Below, piece by piece: positions 8,863-18,137 of a stretch of DNA of 64,000 nt. How positions within the stretch are numbered: position 1 is the first letter of the stretch; each line of letters begins with the position of its first letter. The stretch comes from Candidatus Microsaccharimonas sossegonensis (GTDB taxonomy: Bacteria; Patescibacteriota; Saccharimonadia; Saccharimonadales; Saccharimonadaceae), in the NCBI GenBank assembly GCA_004100325.1, contig SCKX01000001.1, positions 417,453 through 481,452 on the forward strand, in the 5' to 3' direction. The translations under genes and the position numbers were made by a program. The notes below the pieces were generated by a model. That model saw nothing but the letters and a program-made list of their open reading frames with translations. It made no database searches and was not told the DNA's origin.

Positions 8863-9066
8863 AAGACGTTTGAGTGGATATCAGCCACGAGTCTTCGGAA
8901 GAAAACCTGCAAGGTGAGTAGAACCGAACGCGCACGCGGCGACACAGCGAACAACTAAGCGCTGAAAGAAATATCACCTCTTTGAGGTTGAAGAATCACT
9001 TCTTTTGGAAGTCAGATGGTAACGTCCTCACGGACTCTGACATTCAGAAGAGGTGATTTTTGTTTT
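8863..9066 (+). promoter_or_regulatory. ileS T-box leader with very short Stem I and intrinsic terminator
   Basis: Stem I AAGAC..GTGG-ATATCAG-CCAC..GTCTT with ATC; S-turn GTG-AGTAGAA-CCG//CGG-CGA-CAC; antiterminator GTCAGA-[TGGTAAC]-GTCC-TCAC-GGAC-TCTGAC; terminator arm aagaggtgatttttgtttt; followed by ileS. Confidence 0.87.
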
Positions 9067-9098
9067 AATAAAAAACCAGAGATGATAAAAGGAGACAT

Positions 9099-12032
9099 AT
9101 GAAATTTAAATCAGGTACCCGCCGCCGCGCGCTCGAATACGAAAAAGACATTATTCGCTATTGGAAAGACAATAATACATTTGAAAAATCAATTGAACAG
9201 CGCCCCGTGACTGATTCATATGTTTTTTACGATGGTCCGCCGTTTATTACCGGTGTGCCGCACCACGGAACACTCCTTAGTTCTATCGTCAAAGACGCCG
9301 TGCCGCGCTATCAAACCATGAAAGGCAAGCGCGTCGAGCGCGTCTGGGGTTGGGACACACATGGGTTGCCGGCTGAAAACTTTATTGAAAAGAAACTCGG
9401 CATTACCAGTCGCCACGAAGTCGGCGAAAAAATTAGCTTGGCTGATTACATTACCACTGCCCGCGAAAGCATGGTCAGTAACGCCGCACTGTGGGAAGAC
9501 ACGATTGACCGGATTGGTCGCTGGGTTGACTTTAAAGGTGCCTACCGCACCATGGACAAAGATTATATGGAGTCCGTCTGGTGGGCATTCAAAGAACTCT
9601 ACGAAAAAGGCAAAATCTACGAAGGAGAACGCGTCCTCATGTACGACACGCAGTGGGCAACACCACTGTCAAAAGCCGAAGTAACGATGGATGCTGGTGC
9701 CTATATCGACGTGACCGACCCAAGCGTCTATGTGAAGTTCCCACTTACAAAAGAGAGTTACAGAAATTTTTCAGAAAGAATTGGTTTCATTACTGATCCT
9801 GAAGAAGATAAGACCGTCAGTATTTTGGCTTGGACAACGACACCATGGACGCTTCCGGCTAATACGGCACTTGCGGTTAACAAAGATGTCAATTATATGA
9901 CAGCTAAAGTTGGGGATGAGGTATTGATTGTTGCTGTTGATCTTGCTGATACTATTTTTACAGATGAAAAACATGCCCTCATTGAATACCAGGAGATGAA
10001 TAGATTCAGAGGTGGAGACCTTGTTGGCTTGGAATACGAACCTCTGTTCGAGGACCGCGGTGAAAAAGGGCACCGCGTTTGGTCAGCAGACTATGTCACG
10101 ACCGACTCAGGTACCGGCATTGTGCATCTTGCGCCCGCTTATGGCGAAGAAGACTTTATCTTTGCCAAAGAAAAGCACATTCCAGTCGTGCATGTCCTTG
10201 ATGAATACGGTATCTATACGGAAGGTGTCTGGAAAGGCGAAGAAGTCTGGTCTATTAACAAATCCATCGCCAAAACACTGCTTGAACAAGGCGTCGTCTG
10301 GAAAATCGACTACATCCGCCACGAATATCCGCATAATCCACGCACTGGTCATCGCCTCATGTACCGCGCTCACCCCAGCTGGTTTTTTAACATTGATGAG
10401 CAGCGCACCCTGATGCTGGAAGAAAACGCCCAACATATTAATTGGTTCCCCCCGCACATCAAGCATGGTCGTTTTGAAAAGACAATTGAAACCGCACCGG
10501 ACTGGAACGTGTCACGTGATCGTTTTTGGGCGACAGCAATGCCGGTGTGGAAAGGGACTGACAAGGACGGCAACGAAAAGGTGAAGGTCGTTGGAAGCTA
10601 CGCCGAATTAAAAGAGCTGAGTGGCCGAGAATTAGAAGATTATCACCGTCCATGGGTTGATGAGATTGAATTTGACCTTGACGGCGTTCACTACACACGC
10701 ATCGAAAAAGTCCTTGATGGTTGGTTCGAATCAGGCAGTATGCCATTTGCACAATTTCACTATCCATTTGAAAACACCGAAAAGTTCGAAGCAAATTTTC
10801 CGGGCGACTTTATCGTCGAGTACGTCGGACAAGTTCGGGCCTGGTTTTACTATGTCCATGCGGTCAACGTTGGTTTGTTTGGTCATAATGCCTTCAAGAA
10901 CGTGATTGTGACCGGCACCGTTGCCGGTAATGATGGCAAAAAAATGTCAAAAAGTGTCGGCAACTACACCGATCCAAACGAACTCATGGATCAGTATAGC
11001 GCCGATAGCCTACGATTTACGTTACTCTCAAACCCACTCTTAGCCGGTGAAGATTTTTCGCTCAAAGATAAGGAAGTTGGTGACGTCGCCCGCAAACTGA
11101 GCATGGTCTGGAATATGTACGATTTCTTTACGCTATATGCCGAAGTCGATGGCTGGGAATTCACTCCATCTGCGGATGGGGTGATTGCAGATCCTTCCGA
11201 AAGCCTGACAAACCCACTTGACCAATGGATTGTAAGCCGCCTCCATCAACTGATTGAAGAGATTGAAACGAACATGGACGGCTACGACATTCCAAACGCC
11301 GTTAAACCAATTCTAACGTTCATCGACGATGCGAGTAACTGGTTTGTTCGCCGTTCGCGCCGTCGTTTTTGGAAATCTGAAGATGACGCTGACAAGAACG
11401 ATGCCTACCGCACACTCCACTATGTGCTAGTGCGCGTCAGCCAAGCTTTAGCGCCATTCGTTCCATTCTTGTCTGAAGAACTGTACCGCAACCTCACGGG
11501 CGAAGAAAGTGTCCATCTGACCAATTGGCCAAAGGTGGGGCATATAAACGAACCGGTCGTGAGCGACATGGATACGGTGCGTGACTACGTCACCCAAGCC
11601 CTTAGTCTGCGCGCGGCATCGAAAATGAAAATCCGCCAGCCACTGGCAAGTGTGACCGTTCCGACACTTGGTAAAGCGATTAATTTCGAAGATATACTCA
11701 CCGAAGAGTTAAATGTAAAAAAAGTTATTCAAGGCGGCGAGAAAGTAGAACTTGATCTTGACATTACCCCAGAGTTAAAACGTGAAGGCTATGCCCGTGA
11801 AATCATTCGCTATATACAGGCGGCGCGCAAAACTGCTGACTTGAATGTAGACGACCACATTGATCTTAGTCTTTCGACAGAAGACGAAGACCTCGCGCAA
11901 ACCATCAAAGAATTCGGCACGGTTATTGCAGACGAAACACTGGCTGGTGCGATTTCAACAGGTGAGTATGCGTATGTGGAGACCGCCATGATTGAAGGAA
12001 AAACACTGCAGCTCAGCTTGCAAAAAAACTAA
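9099..12032 (+). CDS. ileS: isoleucyl-tRNA synthetase
   Basis: 'YDGPPFITGVPHHGTLL' (HIGH-like), 'GNDGKKMSKSVGNY' (KMSKS), 977 aa. Confidence 0.97.
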   Translation: MKFKSGTRRRALEYEKDIIRYWKDNNTFEKSIEQRPVTDSYVFYDGPPFITGVPHHGTLLSSIVKDAVPRYQTMKGKRVERVWGWDTHGLPAENFIEKKLGITSRHEVGEKISLADYITTARESMVSNAALWEDTIDRIGRWVDFKGAYRTMDKDYMESVWWAFKELYEKGKIYEGERVLMYDTQWATPLSKAEVTMDAGAYIDVTDPSVYVKFPLTKESYRNFSERIGFITDPEEDKTVSILAWTTTPWTLPANTALAVNKDVNYMTAKVGDEVLIVAVDLADTIFTDEKHALIEYQEMNRFRGGDLVGLEYEPLFEDRGEKGHRVWSADYVTTDSGTGIVHLAPAYGEEDFIFAKEKHIPVVHVLDEYGIYTEGVWKGEEVWSINKSIAKTLLEQGVVWKIDYIRHEYPHNPRTGHRLMYRAHPSWFFNIDEQRTLMLEENAQHINWFPPHIKHGRFEKTIETAPDWNVSRDRFWATAMPVWKGTDKDGNEKVKVVGSYAELKELSGRELEDYHRPWVDEIEFDLDGVHYTRIEKVLDGWFESGSMPFAQFHYPFENTEKFEANFPGDFIVEYVGQVRAWFYYVHAVNVGLFGHNAFKNVIVTGTVAGNDGKKMSKSVGNYTDPNELMDQYSADSLRFTLLSNPLLAGEDFSLKDKEVGDVARKLSMVWNMYDFFTLYAEVDGWEFTPSADGVIADPSESLTNPLDQWIVSRLHQLIEEIETNMDGYDIPNAVKPILTFIDDASNWFVRRSRRRFWKSEDDADKNDAYRTLHYVLVRVSQALAPFVPFLSEELYRNLTGEESVHLTNWPKVGHINEPVVSDMDTVRDYVTQALSLRAASKMKIRQPLASVTVPTLGKAINFEDILTEELNVKKVIQGGEKVELDLDITPELKREGYAREIIRYIQAARKTADLNVDDHIDLSLSTEDEDLAQTIKEFGTVIADETLAGAISTGEYAYVETAMIEGKTLQLSLQKN

Positions 12033-12082
12033 CCTGTGTAGGAATCAAATTGACTTTTTATACTATTCATGCTTAAATAAAT

Positions 12083-12307
12083 ATGTTAGCAAACACATAC
12101 AAACATATGTCTATTTTAAATTTCCTCCAATTACAACCTGTCGAGCCAACCGACGATGACACTGTCAGTCCGTTAGACGAATATGAACATGATGAAACGA
12201 TCGATTTAAACGCGGACATCGATGAATCTGTTCTTGATGAAGAGTTGGACATGGTTATTAACGACTTAAAAACAGATCCTGAGAAGCTGACGTTTTCTGA
12301 TCAGTAG
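12083..12307 (+). CDS. small acidic hypothetical protein
   Basis: 74-aa ORF with promoter TTGACT-17-TTAAAT just upstream; D/E-rich. Confidence 0.55.
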   Translation: MLANTYKHMSILNFLQLQPVEPTDDDTVSPLDEYEHDETIDLNADIDESVLDEELDMVINDLKTDPEKLTFSDQ

Positions 12308-12325
12308 GCTATACTCAGGATACCA

Positions 12326-12700
12326 ATGGAACTGACAGACCAAGCATTTGACCAACTTATCAGCCGGGCGATGGATGAACTTCCCCAAGAATATATCAAA
12401 GGCCTCGACAACGTCGCTATTTTATATGCCGATGATCCTGACGAGTATCAGGTTCAAAAATCTGGTTTACGTGAAGGTAATATCCTCCTTGGTTTGTACG
12501 AGGGCATTCCGCTGACGAAACGAGGTGATAACTACAGCTTTGTACTGCCGGATAAAATTACGTTATTCAAACACTCAATGATGATGGTGGCGCACGATCA
12601 GCAACAATTGTACGAACAAATCAAGCGGACGTTATGGCACGAAATTGCGCACTATTATGGACTTGATCATGAAAGAATCCATGGCTTAGAGAGAGGCTAG
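12326..12700 (+). CDS. minimal zincin-type metallopeptidase family protein
   Basis: 'LWHEIAHYYGLDHERI' HExxHxxGxxH-type motif. Confidence 0.85.
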   Translation: MELTDQAFDQLISRAMDELPQEYIKGLDNVAILYADDPDEYQVQKSGLREGNILLGLYEGIPLTKRGDNYSFVLPDKITLFKHSMMMVAHDQQQLYEQIKRTLWHEIAHYYGLDHERIHGLERG

Positions 12701-12734
12701 CCTCTTCTTCTATACATGTATGTAGTATACCAGC

Positions 12735-12759
12735 GCCGTCGCAATCGGTCGGCTTTTTT
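12735..12759 (+). terminator. intrinsic terminator
   Basis: GCCG...CGGC followed by TTTTTT. Confidence 0.55.
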
Positions 12760-12819
12760 GAAGGTATCGGCGAGTGGTCGACCTTTAGCTAATAATTCTT
12801 AATTTTTGATTAAATTTCA

Positions 12820-12848
12820 TTGCCAATTCAGTATGAAAGTGGTAGAGT
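12820..12848 (+). promoter_or_regulatory. sigma70-type promoter of the surface-protein gene
   Basis: TTGCCA - 17 nt - TAGAGT, ~85 nt leader with AAGGAG SD. Confidence 0.6.
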
Positions 12849-12936
12849 TAAGAAAAATACAAAAGGTGAGAGCGTTGTATTATATCAGACCTGTGTCGTG
12901 GATGGTCTTTTGTGGAAGTAATCTAAGGAGTGTGTC

Positions 12937-15381
12937 ATGAAGTTTTTTGCGAGTAAACGAACCCAACGATTAACGAAGGGAGCATTGGCAGCATTGCTAG
13001 TGGTGAGTACTGTGACGGCCAGCGTGCCGTTTTTATTTAGTCAAAAAGCGGCTGCAGCAACAGTCGTGACGGTGAACACGACAAATTCACAGGGATGGAC
13101 TTCTCTATATCCTGCCGACACACGTGCAAATGGTCGTGTATCATTTGTTTCGGATCCATCAGCCCCAGGTGCAAACGGTGCGCTTAGTATGAAAACTGAC
13201 GCTGCTCCAGTATCTGGACAAGATAAAGCGCAGTATATGAAATACTTCACAACACCAGTTTCACTCAGTAGTATTACTGGAGAACTCTCTTATGACACCA
13301 AGCAGAATAGTGCTTCTTTTGTTGCTGGTGATCCATCTTATCAAATCCCAGTGTACCTAAATGCCAATGGAACACCTGGTACTAATTTTGCGACAATTGT
13401 GTACGAACCATATGTTGACCAAGGCAATGCTGCAATTGTAAATGGTGTTTGGCAACACTGGTCAATTGACCAAACAACAAGTAAATTCTACGTCACGCGA
13501 AGTGTCACAAGCTCAACCGGTAGTGTGGTTGCAAGCCAAGGCTCAAACACTTATACACTTGCTCAGCTAAAAACGTATTTCCCTTATGCCCAGGTACTTG
13601 GGTACGGACTTAATGTAGGTTCAAACAACCCGGGCTACGACACCGAAGCAGACAACTTTACGTTTAACGGTACAACCTACGATTTTGCCTACACCACTCT
13701 TTCAGCGCCAACTAACCTGAAGCCAGTGGACAATTCATACACTAACAACTCTTCGTTCGACAACACGTGGAATGCAGTCACTGGTGCAGTGAAATATGAA
13801 TACACCGCTTCTTACAACGTTGGCGGGAACCCACAAGTGTACACTGACACAAGCGATGCGGGAAACTATGTACTCGGTGGCGCAACGATTGTTCGTCACA
13901 ATAATATGGCCCCTGACTCGACCTATACATGGAAAGTTCGTGCCATTGACGCCAATGGTGTTGCTGGGGCATGGAGTGCAGAACAACAAGTAACTGTTGA
14001 TACAGCCGCGGCGACTCCAACACTTACCTCACCAGCTAATGGTGCAGTAGTGAACGGAGCAAGTGTGACGCAGTCATGGTCTACGACTGATACTGACATT
14101 AACTACTATGTCTATGAAAGCTACAACGATGCCGCAGCAACGAGCTTGCGCTTCACAGCAAAATACAGTGGTACCAGTAAAACGGCAACAAATGTCACCG
14201 ATGGGACGGTATATTATTGGCGGGTAAAAGCTGTCGACAATCTAGGTAACGTCAGTGCCTGGAGTCCTCTTTGGAAGATTACAATTGATAATACAGCACC
14301 AACTGCAACAATTAACGGCAGCGCACCGGTTGCATTCTACGGTGCGGGGACAAACATTAATGTCCGCGCTATTGATGCTAACTATCTCCAAACTGACCTG
14401 TACCTAAGTGGTGCGACCACACCATTCAAGACGTATACGGGGGAATACTTTGGTCTGTTCTGGCTGGCCGATGGCACCTACCGAATGGTGGTAAGGGACA
14501 AAGCGTCCAATGCAACCGCATACGTTTTTACCATTGATAAGACTGCACCAAGTGTGGCGATTACTTCACCGGCCAATGGAACAACAGTTGGTAATAACAA
14601 AGTTGTCAACATCACTGGAACGACAGGTGACGCGGTTTCTTATACGCTAAAAATTGGTAATACGGGCCAAGTGCCGATCGTCAGTGTCAGTGGTACAAAC
14701 TTTAGTGCCTATAATTGGGACACGACAGGGCTTTCCAGTGGTGCATATATTGCTTCGTTGACCGGTACTGATGCGGCAGGCAACTCCAAAACTTCTGAAG
14801 TGGTTATTAATATTGATAACACGGCGCCATCAGTCAAGATTGATGCGCAGACGAATACTGCAACAAATCAGCCAACGATTACCGGCACAGTCAATGATGT
14901 CACGGCAACATTAACTGCCACATTTAACGGTATCAATTATTCATTGAACAATACTAATGGCTTTTTCAGCTTCACCGCACCAACGGCACTTGCAAATGGT
15001 ACGTATGCACTTGCTATTGCCGCAACTGATGTAAATGGCAATGCAACGACGCAGTCTGCCAACGTTGTTGTCGCTGTCACTGCGCCTTCGACAACTCCAA
15101 CAACAACTATTACTCCTGTGACTCCGACTATCACAAGTCCTACTGGTGCAGCTGTTCTTGGTGCAACAACCACGAACGATAATAGCACGGCCAATGGTGA
15201 TACAGGTGTAAAAGGTGCTTCGGACACAAAGGCTGCCAATGCAGTCAACTCGGACGCCAACAAAGGAATGATCTTTGGACTTGCCTGGTATTGGTGGATT
15301 TTGATCCTTGCAATACTGGCTGCAATTGCTTGGTCTATCGTCGCTGCGATCCGTCGCCGAAACGCTAACGAAACGACATAA
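12937..15381 (+). CDS. secreted/anchored surface protein with Ig-like/FnIII-like repeats and C-terminal TM
   Basis: Signal peptide, repeated 'NTAPSV/ATI...' Ig-like modules, Thr-rich linker, C-terminal 'WYWWILILAILAAIAWSIVAAIRRR'. Confidence 0.85.
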   Translation: MKFFASKRTQRLTKGALAALLVVSTVTASVPFLFSQKAAAATVVTVNTTNSQGWTSLYPADTRANGRVSFVSDPSAPGANGALSMKTDAAPVSGQDKAQYMKYFTTPVSLSSITGELSYDTKQNSASFVAGDPSYQIPVYLNANGTPGTNFATIVYEPYVDQGNAAIVNGVWQHWSIDQTTSKFYVTRSVTSSTGSVVASQGSNTYTLAQLKTYFPYAQVLGYGLNVGSNNPGYDTEADNFTFNGTTYDFAYTTLSAPTNLKPVDNSYTNNSSFDNTWNAVTGAVKYEYTASYNVGGNPQVYTDTSDAGNYVLGGATIVRHNNMAPDSTYTWKVRAIDANGVAGAWSAEQQVTVDTAAATPTLTSPANGAVVNGASVTQSWSTTDTDINYYVYESYNDAAATSLRFTAKYSGTSKTATNVTDGTVYYWRVKAVDNLGNVSAWSPLWKITIDNTAPTATINGSAPVAFYGAGTNINVRAIDANYLQTDLYLSGATTPFKTYTGEYFGLFWLADGTYRMVVRDKASNATAYVFTIDKTAPSVAITSPANGTTVGNNKVVNITGTTGDAVSYTLKIGNTGQVPIVSVSGTNFSAYNWDTTGLSSGAYIASLTGTDAAGNSKTSEVVINIDNTAPSVKIDAQTNTATNQPTITGTVNDVTATLTATFNGINYSLNNTNGFFSFTAPTALANGTYALAIAATDVNGNATTQSANVVVAVTAPSTTPTTTITPVTPTITSPTGAAVLGATTTNDNSTANGDTGVKGASDTKAANAVNSDANKGMIFGLAWYWWILILAILAAIAWSIVAAIRRRNANETT

Positions 15382-15407
15382 TCACGAATTCTTAAAATAG
15401 AATGAAG

Positions 15408-15438
15408 CATTCCCCGATAACAGGGGAATGTTTGTTTT
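15408..15438 (+). terminator. intrinsic terminator
   Basis: CATTCCCC-gataaca-GGGGAATG then TTTGTTTT. Confidence 0.85.
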
Positions 15439-15472
15439 CAATTCTTGACTTCAATGGTATGATATATTCATC

Positions 15473-16402
15473 GTGAAAACAAAACAAAAACACAATAGTA
15501 GTAAGAAATCGACTACACTCCATAAAAAAGCCCGGATACACTTAAAGCACGTATTAGTACCTCATAAAGGTAACCACTATCGCCCACATTTGATCAGGCT
15601 TCATGGTATCACGGCTATACTAGTAGTAGCTGTTTTGATGCAGCTGTCGTATGGTTTTTTCTCATCGGGTCGCATGGAGGTGCTTGGACGAGTCTCAAGT
15701 ATTAGTGCCAGTGAGCTTTTAACTGATACGAATAATGAGCGCGCGAAGCAATCGCTACCAGCCTTAAAAATAAATGATAGATTAAACAATGCCGCTTTTG
15801 CAAAGGCAAAAGACATGTTCGCCAACAACTATTGGGCACACACTTCACCGAAAGGTGTCACTCCATGGAAATGGTTTGCGGATGCGGGCTATAACTACGA
15901 CGTTGCGGGTGAGAACCTAGCAAAGAATTATGCGACGGCACAAGCGACATTTGATGCCTGGATGGCATCGCCGACCCACCGTGCAAATATTTTGAACGGC
16001 AAGTACCAAGATGTTGGGTTGGCCGTGGTCGATGGTACATTGGACGGACGTCCGGCGACACTTGTGGTAGCATTTTACGGCACACCTGCGTCCGCTGCCG
16101 TGGAAGGCGCGAAAGATACAAAGACGACGCCAGTTGTCAACGCTCCGCCAGTTGGGCAAGGTATCGGCAATCCGCTGACGTACTTTGGAACGGCGCTTCA
16201 GTCGCTGACACCGGCAACGCTTGGGACATTGGCATTACTGACAATTGTTGGTGCAGTTGCACTAGCCGCACATCACTATCGCAATAAACTTCCGTTGGCA
16301 TGGCGAAAAAGCTGGAAGCTACATCACGGCATGTACACCTTGATTGGAGTGATTAGTTTGGGCATTATTGTTGTCTTTGCAACTGGCGGCGGTTCGATCT
16401 AG
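15473..16402 (+). CDS. membrane-anchored CAP/SCP-like extracellular protein (GTG start)
   Basis: 'LLTDTNNERAKQSLPALKINDRLNNAAFAKAKDM...WAHTSPKGVTPWKW...AGENLA...HRANILNGKYQDVGLAV'. Confidence 0.93.
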   Translation: MKTKQKHNSSKKSTTLHKKARIHLKHVLVPHKGNHYRPHLIRLHGITAILVVAVLMQLSYGFFSSGRMEVLGRVSSISASELLTDTNNERAKQSLPALKINDRLNNAAFAKAKDMFANNYWAHTSPKGVTPWKWFADAGYNYDVAGENLAKNYATAQATFDAWMASPTHRANILNGKYQDVGLAVVDGTLDGRPATLVVAFYGTPASAAVEGAKDTKTTPVVNAPPVGQGIGNPLTYFGTALQSLTPATLGTLALLTIVGAVALAAHHYRNKLPLAWRKSWKLHHGMYTLIGVISLGIIVVFATGGGSI

Positions 16403-16495
16403 CGCAAGCGTCCAGCAACGACTTGAAGTTTAGTGCTACATCTGTTACAATGAACAACTGAATTGTTAATTTATTCACAATATTAAGGGAACAAC

Positions 16496-16804
16496 ATGAC
16501 AAAAGCAGTCGTAAAGATCGGTGGAAAGCAATTTATTGTCACCGAAAAAGAGACCCTACTGGTGGACCTCCTCCAGGAAGGAACGAAAGAGCTCACTCTA
16601 GACGCACTGTTGGTGATTGATGGCGACAACGTGACCGTCGGTACCCCAACTGTCAAAGATGTGAAAGTGACCGCCAAGGTCGTTGACGACCTGGTCAAAG
16701 GTGACAAAGTCCGCGTCATCCGCTACAAAGCTAAAAAGCGCGTACACAAGGAAAATGGACACCGTCAAAAATACAGTAAGATCGAAATTACTTCGATCAA
16801 ATAG
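16496..16804 (+). CDS. rplU: 50S ribosomal protein bL21
   Basis: 'KAVVKIGGKQFIV...KYKAKKRVHKENGHRQKYSKIEI'. Confidence 0.93.
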   Translation: MTKAVVKIGGKQFIVTEKETLLVDLLQEGTKELTLDALLVIDGDNVTVGTPTVKDVKVTAKVVDDLVKGDKVRVIRYKAKKRVHKENGHRQKYSKIEITSIK

Positions 16805-16843
16805 TGCGGTTTTTGAGATTATATAGCCTCGAAAACACTCTCG

Positions 16844-16877
16844 ATAAAGAAACTCCCACAGGGAGCTTCTTTATTTT
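16844..16877 (+). terminator. intrinsic terminator after rplU
   Basis: ATAAAGAAaCTCCC-aca-GGGAGcTTCTTTAT + TTT. Confidence 0.85.
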
Positions 16878-16951
16878 GCGACGGGCTAAAAATATTAAAG
16901 GGTTTTTTATCGTATATTTCCTTGGTTCCGTAACTTCGAATAAAAAGGTTA

Positions 16952-16978
16952 TTGACCAATTAATAATAAAGTTATAAA
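16952..16978 (+). promoter_or_regulatory. promoter of small basic ORF, flanked by TTCGAATAA/TTATTCGAA inverted repeat
   Basis: TTGACC...TATAAA (15 nt spacer; TAAAAC alternative at 17); inverted repeat at 16935-16943 and 16985-16993. Confidence 0.45.
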
Positions 16979-17036
16979 ACAACATTATTCGAAAACATTT
17001 TCGATGTCCGCGCATCACCTACCGAAAGGTATGATC

Positions 17037-17219
17037 ATGGCAATCTGTCGATTCGGGGGAATCCCCATGGATACGAAGATATGTCCGTGCTTCAAATGTA
17101 GCACGCGTCGTAATAACGCCGCACAACGAGCCGGCAACGGACGTAACGCCAAGCGCGTCAACGTCCACGGCGACGGCAAGCCGAACCAGAACCGCAGCGG
17201 CAACGGTCGTCGCGGCTGA
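17037..17219 (+). CDS. small basic Gly/Asn/Arg-rich protein with CPCFKC motif
   Basis: ORF with own promoter, AAAGGT SD-like element, downstream terminator; starts at 17031 or 17037 preferred over 17004. Confidence 0.5.
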   Translation: MAICRFGGIPMDTKICPCFKCSTRRNNAAQRAGNGRNAKRVNVHGDGKPNQNRSGNGRRG

Positions 17220-17229
17220 CACAAGACCT

Positions 17230-17262
17230 GAGCCAAGTCTAAAAACTGGCTCATATTCTTTT
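17230..17262 (+). terminator. intrinsic terminator
   Basis: GAGCCA-agtctaaaaac-TGGCTC then atattctttt. Confidence 0.65.
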
Positions 17263-17290
17263 GACCCTATTTTATGTAGTATAAGAACAC

Positions 17291-18061
17291 ATGAAGACGT
17301 TTATATATAAAAAATATTCTCCTCGTCCCAACATTCTCCACCTATATGAGCATGTTGTTTCTATTCATATTCACGAACAACTACGTAAAATGGGATATTA
17401 CTGTTATGTTGATTACGCAATCAAGGCACAGACGCATGATCAAGGTCTTGCCACTATTACTATAGAAGTCTATAATTCGATGCTTGAAACAGAATGGAGT
17501 GACTTACTGCTATGGAATTTTGAGATAACAGATGCATTAATCCAGATTGCATATTATCAATTTTTAGCCGAAGAGGGTGTATTGTTTACCGTAAAAAATG
17601 CTAATCTTAAGGAAGAATTAGAAGTCGAGCATAGTAATGGTTGGCAGACAACAAAGAATATAGATACTCCAAAGGATATATCGGGTAAGGACGATACTGC
17701 ATTAGTTGCTAGCTCGAAAGATATCCCATTGCTTAGTTATGATATAGTACTTAATTTTCAAAAAAAGGAAGTTGCTAAAGAATCATATCATGATGCGTTA
17801 TTAACCCTCGGTCACAATATTCAGGTGCATCTTTCTAATAAAAAAGGATATTACAGGTCAGAGTTCTCGGTAATTGGTAATGAGATAAAGCTTTCGTTTC
17901 AAGTAATAGAGTTGCTTTCAAATACATTAGGTCAGAGCGACTCTCTTATTGCAACAGGAGTTATCGAAGAACTTATTGAAAGTGAAGCGTTGGACGTCTT
18001 TATTGATGCTAAAAAAGCCCGTCAATTAAATGCCATTTCAATTTCTACTTTTGTTGCATAA
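17291..18061 (+). CDS. hypothetical protein, possible single-domain M16-peptidase-like
   Basis: HLYEH at residues 17-21 (HxxEH) and Glu residues ~77 positions later, as in M16; AT-rich. Confidence 0.6.
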   Translation: MKTFIYKKYSPRPNILHLYEHVVSIHIHEQLRKMGYYCYVDYAIKAQTHDQGLATITIEVYNSMLETEWSDLLLWNFEITDALIQIAYYQFLAEEGVLFTVKNANLKEELEVEHSNGWQTTKNIDTPKDISGKDDTALVASSKDIPLLSYDIVLNFQKKEVAKESYHDALLTLGHNIQVHLSNKKGYYRSEFSVIGNEIKLSFQVIELLSNTLGQSDSLIATGVIEELIESEALDVFIDAKKARQLNAISISTFVA

Positions 18062-18137
18062 TATTGCCGTATCATTAACGGTTTGAACCAGTGCTCGTGC
18101 TACAATAGGTACAAAAGAATAGGGAATACATACAGAA

